Below are positions 52,984 through 63,253 of a stretch of 64,000 nucleotides of DNA, one piece after another. Each line of letters begins with the position of its first letter. The stretch's first letter is position 1. The stretch covers positions 84,264 through 148,263 of the forward strand of contig NZ_LGPC01000006.1 in assembly GCF_001431205.1 (NCBI RefSeq). Direction: 5' to 3'. The DNA comes from Staphylococcus sp. NAM3COL9. Lineage in GTDB: Bacteria; Bacillota; Bacilli; Staphylococcales; Staphylococcaceae. The notes beneath the pieces are model-generated. The model did no database searches. It saw only the letters and a program-made list of their open reading frames with translations, and was not told the DNA's origin. A program made the position numbers and the translations under genes.

Positions 52984-53868
52984 TTGGAAAATAAGTTAGG
53001 TTATAACTCTTATGGTTTTAGATTTAAAGGAGATTATCAAAATAAAGTTGCCGGATTAAATGCAATAGGCTTTGACCTTCAACAAAGTCAAGAATATAAA
53101 TGGCATGGTTTAAATCGTGGGGAAAAAGATGTATATATCTTTCAGTATACAACCAATGGTCGCGGCATGATTCAAATAGAAGATAAAACTTTTAGTTTAG
53201 AAAAAGGAGAAGCTTTTTTCGTCAATGTTCCAAGTAATCATTGCTATTATCTACCTCATAATTCAAATAAATGGGAGTTTCTATATTTCACAGTTTATGG
53301 CGATGAAGCCAGTAGATTATTTAATATGATTGTAAATAAATACGGAAACACATTCAAATTACCTCCACACTCAAAACCAATTAAGCATATTATAGAAACT
53401 TTAGAAAAAGTAGATGCTGTCGGAATTAACCATGGTTACGATGCTTCATCTTGTGCTTACACCTTCATTATGAAGTGCTTAGAGTATTTTGAATATGGTT
53501 ATCAACAATCTGATGATTTTCCTTTGTCTATTGCTAAAGCTATTAATTTCATTGGAAAATATTATCAAGAAGACATAAGCCTAGATGATATTGTTAAAGT
53601 TTCTAATTTATCTAAATATCATTTTACACGTCAATTTAAAAAGTCTGTTAAAGAAACTCCTATTAACTATTTAACAAAAACTAGAATAAACAAATTACTG
53701 ATTTTATTAACCACAGATCATAAAAATATTGAATGTATTGCTCAAGAAGTAGGCTACGCTTCAAGTAATTATTTTAGTAAAGTATTCAAAAAGTTTCTCG
53801 GGACAACTCCTAATAACTATAGAAAAAACATAAATATAATGCCTGTAGATAAAATTTTCACGGACTGA
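52984..53868 (+). CDS. AraC family regulator, likely activator of the melibiose genes
   Basis: 294 residues from a TTG at 52984, 7 nt after GGGAGG. The upstream TTG at 52969 would overlap that site. N-terminal cupin sensor (FQYTTNGRGMIQIEDKTFSL, then KGEAFFVNVPSNHCYYLP). C-terminal double HTH: ISLDDIVKVSNLSKYHFTRQ with FKKSVKETPINYL, then IAQEVGYASSNYFSKVFKKF with GTTPNNYR. It is directly upstream of the alpha-galactosidase gene on the same strand, so it resembles MelR/MsmR-type control. Confidence 0.9.
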   Translation: MENKLGYNSYGFRFKGDYQNKVAGLNAIGFDLQQSQEYKWHGLNRGEKDVYIFQYTTNGRGMIQIEDKTFSLEKGEAFFVNVPSNHCYYLPHNSNKWEFLYFTVYGDEASRLFNMIVNKYGNTFKLPPHSKPIKHIIETLEKVDAVGINHGYDASSCAYTFIMKCLEYFEYGYQQSDDFPLSIAKAINFIGKYYQEDISLDDIVKVSNLSKYHFTRQFKKSVKETPINYLTKTRINKLLILLTTDHKNIECIAQEVGYASSNYFSKVFKKFLGTTPNNYRKNINIMPVDKIFTD

Positions 53869-54027
53869 TAAAGCGCAATATATTACTCTTTTTAAAAATA
53901 TTTACGCTTGTTTATCATCTAGTTAATAGCTAACCTAAAAGTAAGCTATAGCGATTCAAGCATTTTATTTCTAAAGCATAAACTCAGTTGATTATTATTG
54001 ATTTTTAACTGATAGGAGGCGTAAATA

Positions 54028-55326
54028 TTGAAAAAAATTACATTTTTAGGGGCAGGAAGTACTGTTTTTGCAAAGAATGTACTAGGCGATTGCATGACTG
54101 TGGACGCTTTACAAGATTTTGAATTTGCATTATTTGATATAGATGAAGAACGCCTAAAAGATTCAGAAATGATGTTGAATAACTTGAAAAAAAACATGAA
54201 TTCTACTGTAACGATTAAAGCATATCAAAATCGCAAAGCAGCATTGAGCAGAGCAAAATATGTCATAAATGCAATACAAGTCGGCGGCTATGATCCAGCT
54301 ACGATCACTGATTTTGAGGTGCCAAAAAATTATGGATTACGACAAACAATTGCCGATACGCTTGGCATTGGCGGTATTTTCCGTAATTTGAGAACCATTC
54401 CTGTAATGCAAGATTTTGCCAACGATATAAAAGAAGTTTGTCCTGATGCTTGGTTTTTAAATTATACGAATCCCATGGCTGTCTTAACAAACATTATGTT
54501 GAAAGAAGGCATTAAGACTGTTGGCCTATGCCATAGCGTGCAAGTGTGTGCTAGTGAGTTACTTGAGTCTTTGGAGTTACCAAAAGATAACATACAATGG
54601 AAGATTGCTGGAATCAATCATATGGCTTGGCTATTAGAAATAAAACACAATGGCAAAGATCTTTATCCAGAAATTAAAAAGAGAGCTAAAGAAAAACAAA
54701 AAACAACTCACGACGACATGATTCGATTTGAATTACTAGATAAATTTGATTATTACGTCACAGAATCGTCTGAGCATAATGCTGAATATCACCCGTACTT
54801 TATTAAAAGTCAATATCCGGAATTAATAGATAATTATAATATTCCATTAGATGAATATCCAAGACGTTGCGTTAAACAAATGGACGATTGGAAACAAATG
54901 CGTGATGATATCGTTAATGATCAAAACCTTTCACACAAACGCTCTCATGAATACGGTTCTTATATTATTGAAGCTATGGAAACAAATAAACCATTTAAAA
55001 TTGGTGGCAACGTTTTAAATACAGGTAACTTAATCAATAATTTACCTGATAATGCAGTTGTGGAAGTTCCATGTTTAGTTGATGCAAGTGGTATTTCACC
55101 TACTTATATTGGAAATTTACCAGAACAACTTGCTGCCCTCAATAGAACAAATATAAACACACAATTATTAACAATTGAAGCTGCTTTAACTAAAAGTAAA
55201 AATAAAATTTATCAAGCTGCTATGTTAGATCCGCATACCGCATCTGAGTTATCTATTAAGGATATTATTTCCCTATGTGATGATTTAATTGAAGCACACG
55301 GTAATTGGTTACCAGAATATAATTAA
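54028..55326 (+). CDS. melA: GH4 family alpha-galactosidase
   Basis: 432 residues, TTG start after AGGAGG. The NAD-binding N-terminus is KKITFLGAGSTVFAKNVLGD. GH4 substrate and metal residues are in LNYTNPMAVLTNIM, VGLCHSVQ (metal Cys/His) and IAGINHMAWLLEI. It hydrolyses alpha-galactosides such as melibiose by an oxidation-elimination mechanism needing NAD+ and Mn2+. The residue pattern fits MelA rather than LplD or 6-phospho-glucosidases. A terminator follows before the transporter gene. Confidence 0.9.
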   Translation: MKKITFLGAGSTVFAKNVLGDCMTVDALQDFEFALFDIDEERLKDSEMMLNNLKKNMNSTVTIKAYQNRKAALSRAKYVINAIQVGGYDPATITDFEVPKNYGLRQTIADTLGIGGIFRNLRTIPVMQDFANDIKEVCPDAWFLNYTNPMAVLTNIMLKEGIKTVGLCHSVQVCASELLESLELPKDNIQWKIAGINHMAWLLEIKHNGKDLYPEIKKRAKEKQKTTHDDMIRFELLDKFDYYVTESSEHNAEYHPYFIKSQYPELIDNYNIPLDEYPRRCVKQMDDWKQMRDDIVNDQNLSHKRSHEYGSYIIEAMETNKPFKIGGNVLNTGNLINNLPDNAVVEVPCLVDASGISPTYIGNLPEQLAALNRTNINTQLLTIEAALTKSKNKIYQAAMLDPHTASELSIKDIISLCDDLIEAHGNWLPEYN

Positions 55327-55329
55327 AAT

Positions 55330-55373
55330 AAAAACCAGACTTTCTAATATAAATAGTGAAAGCCTGGTTTTTC
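55330..55373 (+). terminator. Terminator after melA
   Basis: A 14-bp stem AAAACCAGACTTTC with its near-complement (one mismatch), T5 tail. The transporter 170 nt further on is thus probably transcribed from its own promoter as well. Confidence 0.85.
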
Positions 55374-55542
55374 TAAAATTGTTAAATTGATTACAAATTT
55401 AATTAAATACTATAAATGATTGCACTTAGACACGTATAGCTTAACACTTTACTTTTTACTGACATATTAGCTATGCAATTTTTCAAACAAAATATTTAAA
55501 GCGCTATCCTTAACAATATGATTCTATAAAGAGGTGATATAA

Positions 55543-56913
55543 GTGGATAAACAAATAACTCGTAAAGAGAAATATTCATTTGGCATTGGGGCATTTGGTA
55601 AGGATTTGGTTGTTAACTTAATAGGCATATATCTTATGTATTATCTTACTGATATCTTAGGTGTTGCGGCAGGTTTTGTAGGATCACTTTATTTTGTTGC
55701 TCGTATTTGGGATGCAATTAACGATCCAGTTATGGGAATGATTGTAGATAAAACGAAAACGAAATGGGGAAAATTCAGACCCTGGTTAGTCATTGGCACA
55801 TTTATAAATTCTATTGTAACGCTTATTTTATTCACTAATTTTGATTTAACAGGAACAAGTTTATATATATTTATTTCAATTATGTATATTCTTTGGGGCA
55901 TGACTTATACAATGATGGATGTGCCTTATTGGTCATGGTTACCTAATCTAACCAATAATCCTACCGAACGTGAAGAAGTATCTGTCATTCCTCGAATTTT
56001 TGCGAGTTTAGCAAACTTAATTCTTGGAGCTATAGGTTTAAGTACTGTGATATATTTAGATAAAATTTTCGGCAATGGGGATCAATCTACTGGTTTCTTA
56101 ATTTTAACGGTAATTATCATTCTTTTTTTCATAACTACAACGGGCATTACCGTGCGTAATGTAAAAGAGGCCCCCACAAATATTGATACTGGTATAACAC
56201 TACGCTTTAAAGATATTTGGAGAATATTATTTACCAATAAAGAATTACTAGCCTATATTGGTATACTCATTACATTTTTCTTATGTACTCAAATCATTGG
56301 CAATGTACTTATTTATTATTTTAGTTATGTAGCAGAATCAAAATTCTTATTTGCCCTATATAACGGTATGGGATTTGTAGAAATTATAGCATTAATCCTT
56401 TTTCCTAGAATTGCCAAATGGCTTACAAGGGAACGCATATTTCCGGTTGCGACATGTAGCGTGATTATAGGACTCCTTATTTTATTACTCACGAGTTATG
56501 TTTCACCAAGTGCTATATTACCAGTAGTTATAGGTACTACTTTTATAAAAATTGGCACTGGATTTATCATGGGAATTATAACTGTTTCTATTGCCGACGT
56601 AATAGATTATAGCGAAATGAAATTTGGTCAGAGAAACGAAAGTGTCATTACTTCTACTCAAACATTTTTAATGAAAACAGCTATGGCAGTTGCTGGTCTA
56701 ATCACTGGTTGGAGTTTAACTTTTTTAGGTTATCAACCTGGTGTAGAACAAAGTGAATTCACAAAAAATGGTTTGCGTTTTATCATGACTATCCTTCCCA
56801 TTATTTGTATAATCGCGAGTTACCTCATTTATAAATGGAGCTATAGTTTAAAAGGTACATACATTAAAGATGTAGTAAATGTGCTAAATCAAAGAAAAAG
56901 TAAAAAAGTTTAA
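55543..56913 (+). CDS. GPH family sugar:cation symporter, MelB-like
   Basis: 456 residues, GTG start after AGAGGTGAT. Twelve membrane helices. It has KDLVVNLIGIYLMYYLTDILG, the helix II Asp-containing ARIWDAINDPVMGMIVDKTK and KWGKFRPWLVIG, all hallmarks of the glycoside-pentoside-hexuronide family. The neighbouring MelA-type enzyme makes melibiose or a related alpha-galactoside the likely substrate, with Na+ or H+ as the coupling ion. Confidence 0.9.
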   Translation: MDKQITRKEKYSFGIGAFGKDLVVNLIGIYLMYYLTDILGVAAGFVGSLYFVARIWDAINDPVMGMIVDKTKTKWGKFRPWLVIGTFINSIVTLILFTNFDLTGTSLYIFISIMYILWGMTYTMMDVPYWSWLPNLTNNPTEREEVSVIPRIFASLANLILGAIGLSTVIYLDKIFGNGDQSTGFLILTVIIILFFITTTGITVRNVKEAPTNIDTGITLRFKDIWRILFTNKELLAYIGILITFFLCTQIIGNVLIYYFSYVAESKFLFALYNGMGFVEIIALILFPRIAKWLTRERIFPVATCSVIIGLLILLLTSYVSPSAILPVVIGTTFIKIGTGFIMGIITVSIADVIDYSEMKFGQRNESVITSTQTFLMKTAMAVAGLITGWSLTFLGYQPGVEQSEFTKNGLRFIMTILPIICIIASYLIYKWSYSLKGTYIKDVVNVLNQRKSKKV

Positions 56914-56916
56914 TAC

Positions 56917-56959
56917 AAAACAACAAGCGATAGCATTTAATATTATCGCTTGTTGTTTT
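56917..56959. terminator. Bidirectional terminator
   Basis: A 16-bp stem AAAACAACAAGCGATA with its complement, between convergent genes. Confidence 0.9.
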
Positions 56960-57037
56960 AATGTTTAAACTCCTAGTCCCCCATTGTTTACACTTTTGCT
57001 CACTATAATTACAATTTTTATACCTTTTGTGTTTTTG

Positions 57038-57421
57038 TTATACTTTTGATTCTGTAGAGAATAATTGCTTGTCTTTTGGTTTATTTTCTAAATAAACAAT
57101 TTTACCATCATTATCTAATCGTGCAATATCAATGCCTTCTTGAGTATAAACTCCACTTTCAAATCGTTTACCACAAATCACCCACTGAGTTTCAAAAGCA
57201 CCATCATTATTTTTAACCCAACCATTGTGCATATGCTTCAAATCTTTATTTGTTTTATAAACGCTTTTAACAAATTGTTTCCATTCATCTTTTCCAGTAA
57301 AAGACTTTCCATTCAATACAAATACAATGTTTTCACTAAATAAATTATTTAATTTTTCAAAACTTTCATCACTATATCTAGATTCATCAAACAATATAAA
57401 ATAATTATCTAACATTTTCAT
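57038..57421 (-). CDS. NTF2-like/SnoaL-type protein
   Basis: A 127-residue single cone-shaped NTF2-like domain. An N-terminal helix (FEKLNNLFSENIVFVLNGKS) is followed by FTGKDEWKQFVKSVYKTNK and beta strands with FETQWVICGKRFESGVY and KIVYLENKP. The fold is used by isomerases, hydrolases and polyketide cyclases; no activity can be assigned. GGGTGG precedes the ATG. Monocistronic. Confidence 0.7.
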   Translation of the reverse strand: MKMLDNYFILFDESRYSDESFEKLNNLFSENIVFVLNGKSFTGKDEWKQFVKSVYKTNKDLKHMHNGWVKNNDGAFETQWVICGKRFESGVYTQEGIDIARLDNDGKIVYLENKPKDKQLFSTESKV

Positions 57422-57585
57422 TTTTCCACCCTTTTCTATAAATTAAGTATAATCTATATGAAGAAAACCAGCACTATTTTTTATACTTGTTTAACGTTTG
57501 AAAATTGTTTTAATATAATTATTTTTAAAATTACAAATTAAGTAAAAACACCTCTACTATTTTCGAAAAAATTGTGAGTATAATT

Positions 57586-57618
57586 AAAAAAAGACTCCTT
57601 TTGAACAAGGAGTCTTTT
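57586..57618. terminator. Bidirectional terminator
   Basis: A 12-bp stem AAAAGACTCCTT with its complement and A/T tracts. On the minus strand it closes the teichoic-type gene pair. Confidence 0.9.
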
Positions 57619-57694
57619 AATCGTTTCAAAATCATATTTTAGCTTAATAACGGTTGCTATAAGCATATTGAAAATTAGACCTTTATGTATTTTA

Positions 57695-57835
57695 TTAGTA
57701 AAGATCTATCGTTGAATCCCATTGTGTATTTCCATCTTTTAATTGGTAGATGTCATTTTGATTATCTCTTGGAAAGAACATCTTAATTAAAGTGATAGTC
57801 ATTATGATTAAAAATATTTTTCTCATATATTTCAT
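57695..57835 (-). CDS. Small membrane-anchored protein behind the glycerophosphotransferase
   Basis: 46 residues. The ATG lies one base after the stop of the large transferase, so it is translationally coupled. One N-terminal hydrophobic helix (about residues 5-20, KIFLIIMTITLIKMF) is followed by a short polar tail PRDNQNDIYQLKDGNTQWDS. It would be a membrane-tethered peptide with the tail outside. No family recognised; the coupling argues that it is real. Confidence 0.5.
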   Translation of the reverse strand: MKYMRKIFLIIMTITLIKMFFPRDNQNDIYQLKDGNTQWDSTIDLY

Positions 57836-57836
57836 T

Positions 57837-60506
57837 TTAATTAACACGCTTACTATTATTTGCTACGACTTTTATTAGTTCTTTATATAAAACATCTTTA
57901 TGGGAAGTAGTATCAAAACTAACATAAAAATCATCATATATTTCTTCTTGCTTTTGTGTTAATTGAAAATCATTTTTTATTTCTTCTTTTATAAAGTTTA
58001 TTAATTGATAGCTTTCAGTATTTAAATTGCCAAATTTTGATACATCAAAATCTAACTTATTATAGATATGATTCCCACTTAAGAAATATTTGTAGTCTGG
58101 GAAGTAAAATTCAATACGCGTTCTACTTTTGATAAAGTCAAACATATACGAAGAGAAATCAGTGATAAATAATTTATATTCGCTAATATCAAATTCATCT
58201 GTTGAATCTAATACATTTATGTTTGATTTTTCAGTTTGAAATAATGAGGACTCATTTGCAAAAATTGGATGCATTTTAATATCAAGTTCGTAGTTATTTT
58301 GTTGTAATATATTATTAAGTTCATCAGAGTTTATTAATTTATGAATTCCTGTGAAAAAGTTAGACTGCTTAAGTGTATCTTTATCGATTACTTTAATTTG
58401 TCTATTTTCTTCTTTAGTTAATGCTTTTCTCCAAGATGGCGCTATAAGAATTTTATTGCATTTTTGCGTTACAGTTATGTCATCTAATCTAGGCATTCCT
58501 GTAACTAATAAATCATCTTCATTATAGCCATAATTATGAAGTAAATTGTTTTTTTCATATTCACTTGAGATAACAAATTTGTCAAAACTCGTTACATGTT
58601 TACCATATAACCAAGGCGTATGAGCATTTAGTACACCATGTTGCAAATACACAATTTGAAATTTAAATTCTGCAAAGAACAAATCATAGGCTCGGAATGA
58701 TAATGGTGAAAATTCTGTATGTTCTTTAAATGAAGTGAGTATGAGTTCTGCATAATAAAATAACATTTTATGTTTCAAACTTCCATAAACGACAATATTC
58801 TCTTTTGGAAACCCCTCTTTTTTCAAGTCCTCTTCTCTAACAACGTAGTAACGTTCTATACCATCATTTTTATTAACGTCATGCATAAATTGACGATAAC
58901 CATTATCAAGAACCCCTGTTCGATCATTGTATAGCCATACTCTTTTGCGTTTCAAGTAAGGTTCAAAAAACTTTTTGAGTTGTTGAAATCTCTTTAAACT
59001 ATTTTGGTTTTTTAATTTCATTTTTAAATTATGATTTTTTAATATACGACGTTCAATTTGTGCAGACTTTTTCTTAATATGGATTTTGAATGGATTATCA
59101 GTGTAAGATATAATTTTATCTTTAGTAACAATATCCTTTGAATTTAGTGTAGTTTTAAAAATTACATTTCTAGTAAACCAATGATCCGTTAGCAATCTTT
59201 TACCATCGATATTAACAACAAACTCATAATTATTCACTTCATCTACAGGAATAGAAAAACTAAAATCATAAAATTGAGCAACAGACATACGTGTTTTATA
59301 ATAGTTAGCTGATGAATTATAGAGAGGGATGGTTTTTTCATGGCTGTGTTTATCTTTCAAAACTAAAGAAACTGTATTAACCATATCTAATAAAGGTGCT
59401 TTAATATAGCCGCTAAGCTTAAGCTCTTGCCCAATGATTTTAATCTTATTAAAGACAAGTAACGCTTTGTTTAACACCGCAATTTGTTGGTTTTCAGCAA
59501 CAAAATTTAAAGAGATTAAGTTCTGATTGTATTTGATATTTCCTTTGAATGTTTTAATAAAATATAACTTGTGATAATAGTCCATCAATGGTTTGGCCAT
59601 TATGGTATCGACTGATATATATTTAAATATTTTTTCCATTCTTTCAAACCATTTTTGGTATGCTTCAGAATCTAAATGATTTGGGAAAAGTGTGGACTGT
59701 TTGAATCGCCAATTTAGTTCATATAAAATAATCCCTTGTACATAAACAGGAACTTCATTAGAAATATTTAGAGCTGTTTCAATTAAATTTTCAAATAAAA
59801 TTAATAAATCATCCTGTATATCAACAGGATTTTTATTTTTATCAACAGCAGAATTATGGCCTATATTGTAAAAATAACCACCATTCTTTATATGTATAAC
59901 TTTTCGATTTTTCAGTATGTAATTCGTGTTAAATAAAGCATCTTCACCATAAACTAATTGCTCGTTAAATTGCGTATAATCATCGTTTTTAATAACCACA
60001 TTCATTGTGCATTGATTTAAAAAAGGATATTCACTAATATCATAGACATTTACATCTCCTTTTTTTGTAAAGGCTTTGTTTCTTACATGAGCATTTATTT
60101 TATCTCCATTTTTTTGATAAAGTGGATAAACTAAAATGTCTGCCTCTTTCTCATACTTTTCAAAACCCGAAAATACTGATTTCAGAGTGTCCTCCCCTAT
60201 GAAATCATCTGCGTCTAAAAATAATATATATTTCCCTTTTGCTAAGCTAATACCTCTATTTCTAGTATATGAAACTCCGCTATTTTGATGACTATAGTAA
60301 GAGATACAATCATATTTAGAGGCTACTTCCTCCAAATAATTACTACTTCCATCTGTTGAACCATCATCTAATAACATTATTTCAAATTCAACATTGTGTG
60401 TGTTTTGATTTAAGACAGAATTAATTGTATCTTCTATAAAATGTTCCGCATTAAATATAGGTATAAGAATAGTTATATCATATTCAAATTTCTTAGATTG
60501 ATTCAC
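57837..60506 (-). CDS. GT2 glycosyltransferase/CDP-glycerol glycerophosphotransferase fusion
   Basis: 889 residues, GTG start. The N-terminal GT-A domain (about 1-330) has ILIPIFNAEHFIEDTINSVL, MLLDDGSTDGSS and LFLDADDFIGEDT (DxD). A linker of beta-type repeats follows. The C-terminal TagF/TarF-type domain (about 530-880) has LQHGVLNAHTPWLYG and a late ITDFSSYMFDFIKS, with CDP-glycerol-binding His and Ser/Asp positions. It could extend and glycosylate a glycerol-phosphate wall or capsule polymer at the inner membrane face. The polymer is not determinable here. It stands apart from any tag/tar cluster. Confidence 0.88.
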   Translation of the reverse strand: MNQSKKFEYDITILIPIFNAEHFIEDTINSVLNQNTHNVEFEIMLLDDGSTDGSSNYLEEVASKYDCISYYSHQNSGVSYTRNRGISLAKGKYILFLDADDFIGEDTLKSVFSGFEKYEKEADILVYPLYQKNGDKINAHVRNKAFTKKGDVNVYDISEYPFLNQCTMNVVIKNDDYTQFNEQLVYGEDALFNTNYILKNRKVIHIKNGGYFYNIGHNSAVDKNKNPVDIQDDLLILFENLIETALNISNEVPVYVQGIILYELNWRFKQSTLFPNHLDSEAYQKWFERMEKIFKYISVDTIMAKPLMDYYHKLYFIKTFKGNIKYNQNLISLNFVAENQQIAVLNKALLVFNKIKIIGQELKLSGYIKAPLLDMVNTVSLVLKDKHSHEKTIPLYNSSANYYKTRMSVAQFYDFSFSIPVDEVNNYEFVVNIDGKRLLTDHWFTRNVIFKTTLNSKDIVTKDKIISYTDNPFKIHIKKKSAQIERRILKNHNLKMKLKNQNSLKRFQQLKKFFEPYLKRKRVWLYNDRTGVLDNGYRQFMHDVNKNDGIERYYVVREEDLKKEGFPKENIVVYGSLKHKMLFYYAELILTSFKEHTEFSPLSFRAYDLFFAEFKFQIVYLQHGVLNAHTPWLYGKHVTSFDKFVISSEYEKNNLLHNYGYNEDDLLVTGMPRLDDITVTQKCNKILIAPSWRKALTKEENRQIKVIDKDTLKQSNFFTGIHKLINSDELNNILQQNNYELDIKMHPIFANESSLFQTEKSNINVLDSTDEFDISEYKLFITDFSSYMFDFIKSRTRIEFYFPDYKYFLSGNHIYNKLDFDVSKFGNLNTESYQLINFIKEEIKNDFQLTQKQEEIYDDFYVSFDTTSHKDVLYKELIKVVANNSKRVN

Positions 60507-60725
60507 TAATTTTACATCTCCCTTTCACTAACTATATATTTCCTTTAATTTCTATTATAAATATATTAGATTTACACAATGATTTTTTCGTGTTTTTATA
60601 GGTAACTAAAAGTTTATTGTAATCAGTGAATTATATATATCTTTTAATAAAAACTCTTTAATAATTATTATAGCATCTTTAAATATTTTTTCATATTTCT
60701 TATAAAAACATTCTCAATATTTTTT
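60507..60725. other. AT-rich intergenic, no gene seen
   Basis: Upstream region of the transferase fusion. No supported frame and no clear hairpin. Confidence 0.5.
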
Positions 60726-60875
60726 TTATTGCTTTAAATAATCTATCACGGATACCAACATAGCTTGAATAGCGGCTAAGGAAATAAATAAAAACCGCCA
60801 CTCGCTAAATAAGTAGCTTAATTGCCACATGATAGTAAACACTATGCCAAAAGTAATTGTAGTAAAATCAATCAC
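60726..60875 (-). CDS. Possible small two-helix membrane protein
   Basis: A 49-codon frame from a GTG at 60875: hydrophobic helix (FTTITFGIVFTIMWQLSYLF), a polar SEWR turn and a second helix (FLFISLAAIQAMLVSVIDYL) ending in LKQ. The composition is that of a real membrane protein, but the ribosome binding site is poor, so it may be a 3' remnant. Confidence 0.35.
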   Translation of the reverse strand: MIDFTTITFGIVFTIMWQLSYLFSEWRFLFISLAAIQAMLVSVIDYLKQ

Positions 60876-61039
60876 TAAAATTTCAAACTCTTATTTCTTT
60901 AAAAATACATTGAAGTTAATTGTCCATAGTGTCTCTTAATCTTTAGGTACTTGGTTTATATAAAAAGAATAGGGTACTATAAAATTAATTGTGAATACAT
61001 AAAAATTTACACCGTCTTTATTAAAGAGAGGAGCATATT
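60876..61039. other. Upstream region of the symporter
   Basis: Holds the symporter leader with AGAGAGGAG near 61024. No other feature recognised. Confidence 0.4.
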
Positions 61040-62767
61040 ATGGGAGAAACATTATTCACCCTTTTTTCTTGCGCTGGCTTTATGACGTTAGTTGCTTGGT
61101 ATTCTTATTATAAAACAAAAAATAAAGTTAATGATTCTACTGGTTATTTTTTAGCAGGTAGAGGATTAACTGGCGGCTTTATAGCTGGTTCATTAGTCCT
61201 TACGAACCTATCTGCTGAGCAGTTAATTGGATTGAACGGGCAAGCTTATAACGCTAATTTAACCAATATGGCATGGGAAGTGACTGCTGGATTTTCAGTT
61301 ATTATTTTAGCACTTATATTTTTGCCGCGTTATTTGAAAGGAGCCTTTACTACTCTTCCAGAATTTTTAAATGACCGTTTCGATCAAGGAACAAGATTAC
61401 TTGTCGTGATGTTATTTATGTTTGGGTATGGCCTTGTGACGATACCTTCTGTCCTATACTCCGGTTCTATCGCTGTATTACAATTTTTTGACATACCCTC
61501 TATGTTAGGAATCACATTTGAACAATCTATGTGGCTATCAGTGTGGATAATAGGGATTATAGGATCGATATACGCAATTTTTGGTGGGCTACGTGCAGTT
61601 GCTATTTCTGATACTATTAACGGCATTGGTTTACTTATCGTTGGCTTAATCGTGCCTATAGCAGGTTTTATAGCATTAGGAGAAGGGAATTTTTTAACAG
61701 GGATGAAAATTATGGTTACAGAACACCCTGAAAAATTAAACTCAATTGGTTCTAAATCAGATGGTGTACCTTTTGGTACAATTTTTACCGGTATGATATT
61801 TGCTAATTTATTTTATTGGGGAACAAATCAATATGTAATTCAGAGAACCTTAGGCGCTAAAAATCTTGCTGAAGGTCAAAAAGGTGCTTTGTTTACAGGG
61901 TTTTTAAAAATTCTAGTACCATTTTTGATGATGATTCCAGGCGTTATTGCTTTTCATTTATATGGTAAAGGGTTAAAAACAATGGATTTAGCATATCCAG
62001 CATTAATTAATGATATTTTACCCACCTTTTTAAATGGTTTCTTCTTAGCAGTATTGTTAGGTGCTGTTTTCTCGAGTTTTAATTCTTTATTAAATAGTGC
62101 TGCAACTATGTTTACTTATGATATTTATAAAGTGGTTTTTAACAAACAAGCAAATGACCAACAAATGATAAGGGCTAGCCAATGGTTTGGTGTTATATTA
62201 TCATTAGTCACTTTCTTTATATCGCCCCTTTTAATTTATGCGCCAGACGGTTTGTGGACAGTTATCAGAGAATTTACAGGTTTCTTTAATATACCTATTA
62301 TTGTAATAGTGCTAATCGGTATATTTTCTAAACGCGTTCCTCCATCAGGCGCTAAGATTGTTATTATTTTTTACGTTTTTATATATTATTTTTTAATGTG
62401 GGGCATGCCAATGGTTTTTCACTTCACACTACCTATTAATTTTATTCATATTCAAGGATTACTTTTCTTAATAGAAACTATATTCTTATTAGTTTTAGGA
62501 AAGGTAAAACCATTAAAAGAACCCTTTACTTTTAAAGATAAATCTGTTGTCGATTTAACACCTTGGAAATATGCAGTTCCGGTTTCAATCTGTTTAGTTA
62601 GCAGTATGATTTTCACTTTTGCTTTATTTTCTGAAATTGGTTTAGCTGTAGAGGGAAGTATTGTATCTATATGGTTCTTACCTATTGTAATAGCGTTAAT
62701 CATTTTGGCTTGTTTACTATCGTTTATTTCTATCAAGTTTTGGAAAAGAAAATACTCAAATGAATAA
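61040..62767 (+). CDS. Sodium:solute symporter family transporter
   Basis: 575 residues, SSS family, about 14 membrane helices. TGYFLAGRGLTGGFIAGSLV, TNLSAEQLIGLNGQAY and MAWEVTAG match the inositol-locus symporter at 24564-26165 closely, so the two are paralogues of the same subfamily (SLC5/SGLT-like sugar or polyol carriers). The substrate is unknown; no catabolic gene adjoins it on the same strand. AGAGGAG precedes the ATG. Confidence 0.88.
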   Translation: MGETLFTLFSCAGFMTLVAWYSYYKTKNKVNDSTGYFLAGRGLTGGFIAGSLVLTNLSAEQLIGLNGQAYNANLTNMAWEVTAGFSVIILALIFLPRYLKGAFTTLPEFLNDRFDQGTRLLVVMLFMFGYGLVTIPSVLYSGSIAVLQFFDIPSMLGITFEQSMWLSVWIIGIIGSIYAIFGGLRAVAISDTINGIGLLIVGLIVPIAGFIALGEGNFLTGMKIMVTEHPEKLNSIGSKSDGVPFGTIFTGMIFANLFYWGTNQYVIQRTLGAKNLAEGQKGALFTGFLKILVPFLMMIPGVIAFHLYGKGLKTMDLAYPALINDILPTFLNGFFLAVLLGAVFSSFNSLLNSAATMFTYDIYKVVFNKQANDQQMIRASQWFGVILSLVTFFISPLLIYAPDGLWTVIREFTGFFNIPIIVIVLIGIFSKRVPPSGAKIVIIFYVFIYYFLMWGMPMVFHFTLPINFIHIQGLLFLIETIFLLVLGKVKPLKEPFTFKDKSVVDLTPWKYAVPVSICLVSSMIFTFALFSEIGLAVEGSIVSIWFLPIVIALIILACLLSFISIKFWKRKYSNE

Positions 62768-62926
62768 TTGGTTTCTCTCACTTCATTAGGGTTTAATACT
62801 AGAAAGTCTCTTATTGGAATAAAATATTTGAGATTAGTTTTCAAATAAGTTAAAAATGCTGTTAGCAAATGAACAAGAATTATGAGAGATTGATTTGTAT
62901 ACATCTATTTTTTGGAGGGAGCATTT

Positions 62927-63088
62927 ATGAAAGTTATAAATTATAATGTAGGTTTTCGTAATATTCAATATAAAGTAAGGACCGACGATGGTAAGGTTTT
63001 TACTCACAAATTATCTAAACGTACTATAGCAATACTAGCTAGAAGAGAACTAAAAAGGATTGCTATAGAGGTTGATAAGTCTCAATAA
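62927..63088 (+). CDS. Small basic protein, unknown function
   Basis: 53 residues, ATG 8 nt after TTGGAGGGA. Soluble, rich in Lys/Arg: MKVINYNVGFRNIQYKVRTD at the start and a basic helix KLSKRTIAILARRELKRIAI. It could bind nucleic acid. The strong ribosome binding site supports translation. No family recognised. Confidence 0.55.
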   Translation: MKVINYNVGFRNIQYKVRTDDGKVFTHKLSKRTIAILARRELKRIAIEVDKSQ

Positions 63089-63253
63089 TTTATTAGCTTA
63101 CCGTGTCACAGGATAAATTTATTAGCAAGCGTAGACTTAAATGTTAACTGAGGTTCAATAAACTTTTCAGTGTTATTTAAGGTTGAAACTTTTAATTAAT
63201 ATTCATTTCAACATATCCCCCCCTTGTTAATTAATAATGCTTATTAGTATAAC
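63089..63253. other. Intergenic, no gene seen
   Basis: No supported frame between the small basic protein and the hexulose-phosphate synthase terminator. Confidence 0.5.

Noticed and set aside
55497..55512. cre site upstream of the MelB-like gene (TTAAAGCGCTATCC)
   Set aside because: Two mismatches, including the conserved G of the left half; too weak to list as a feature.
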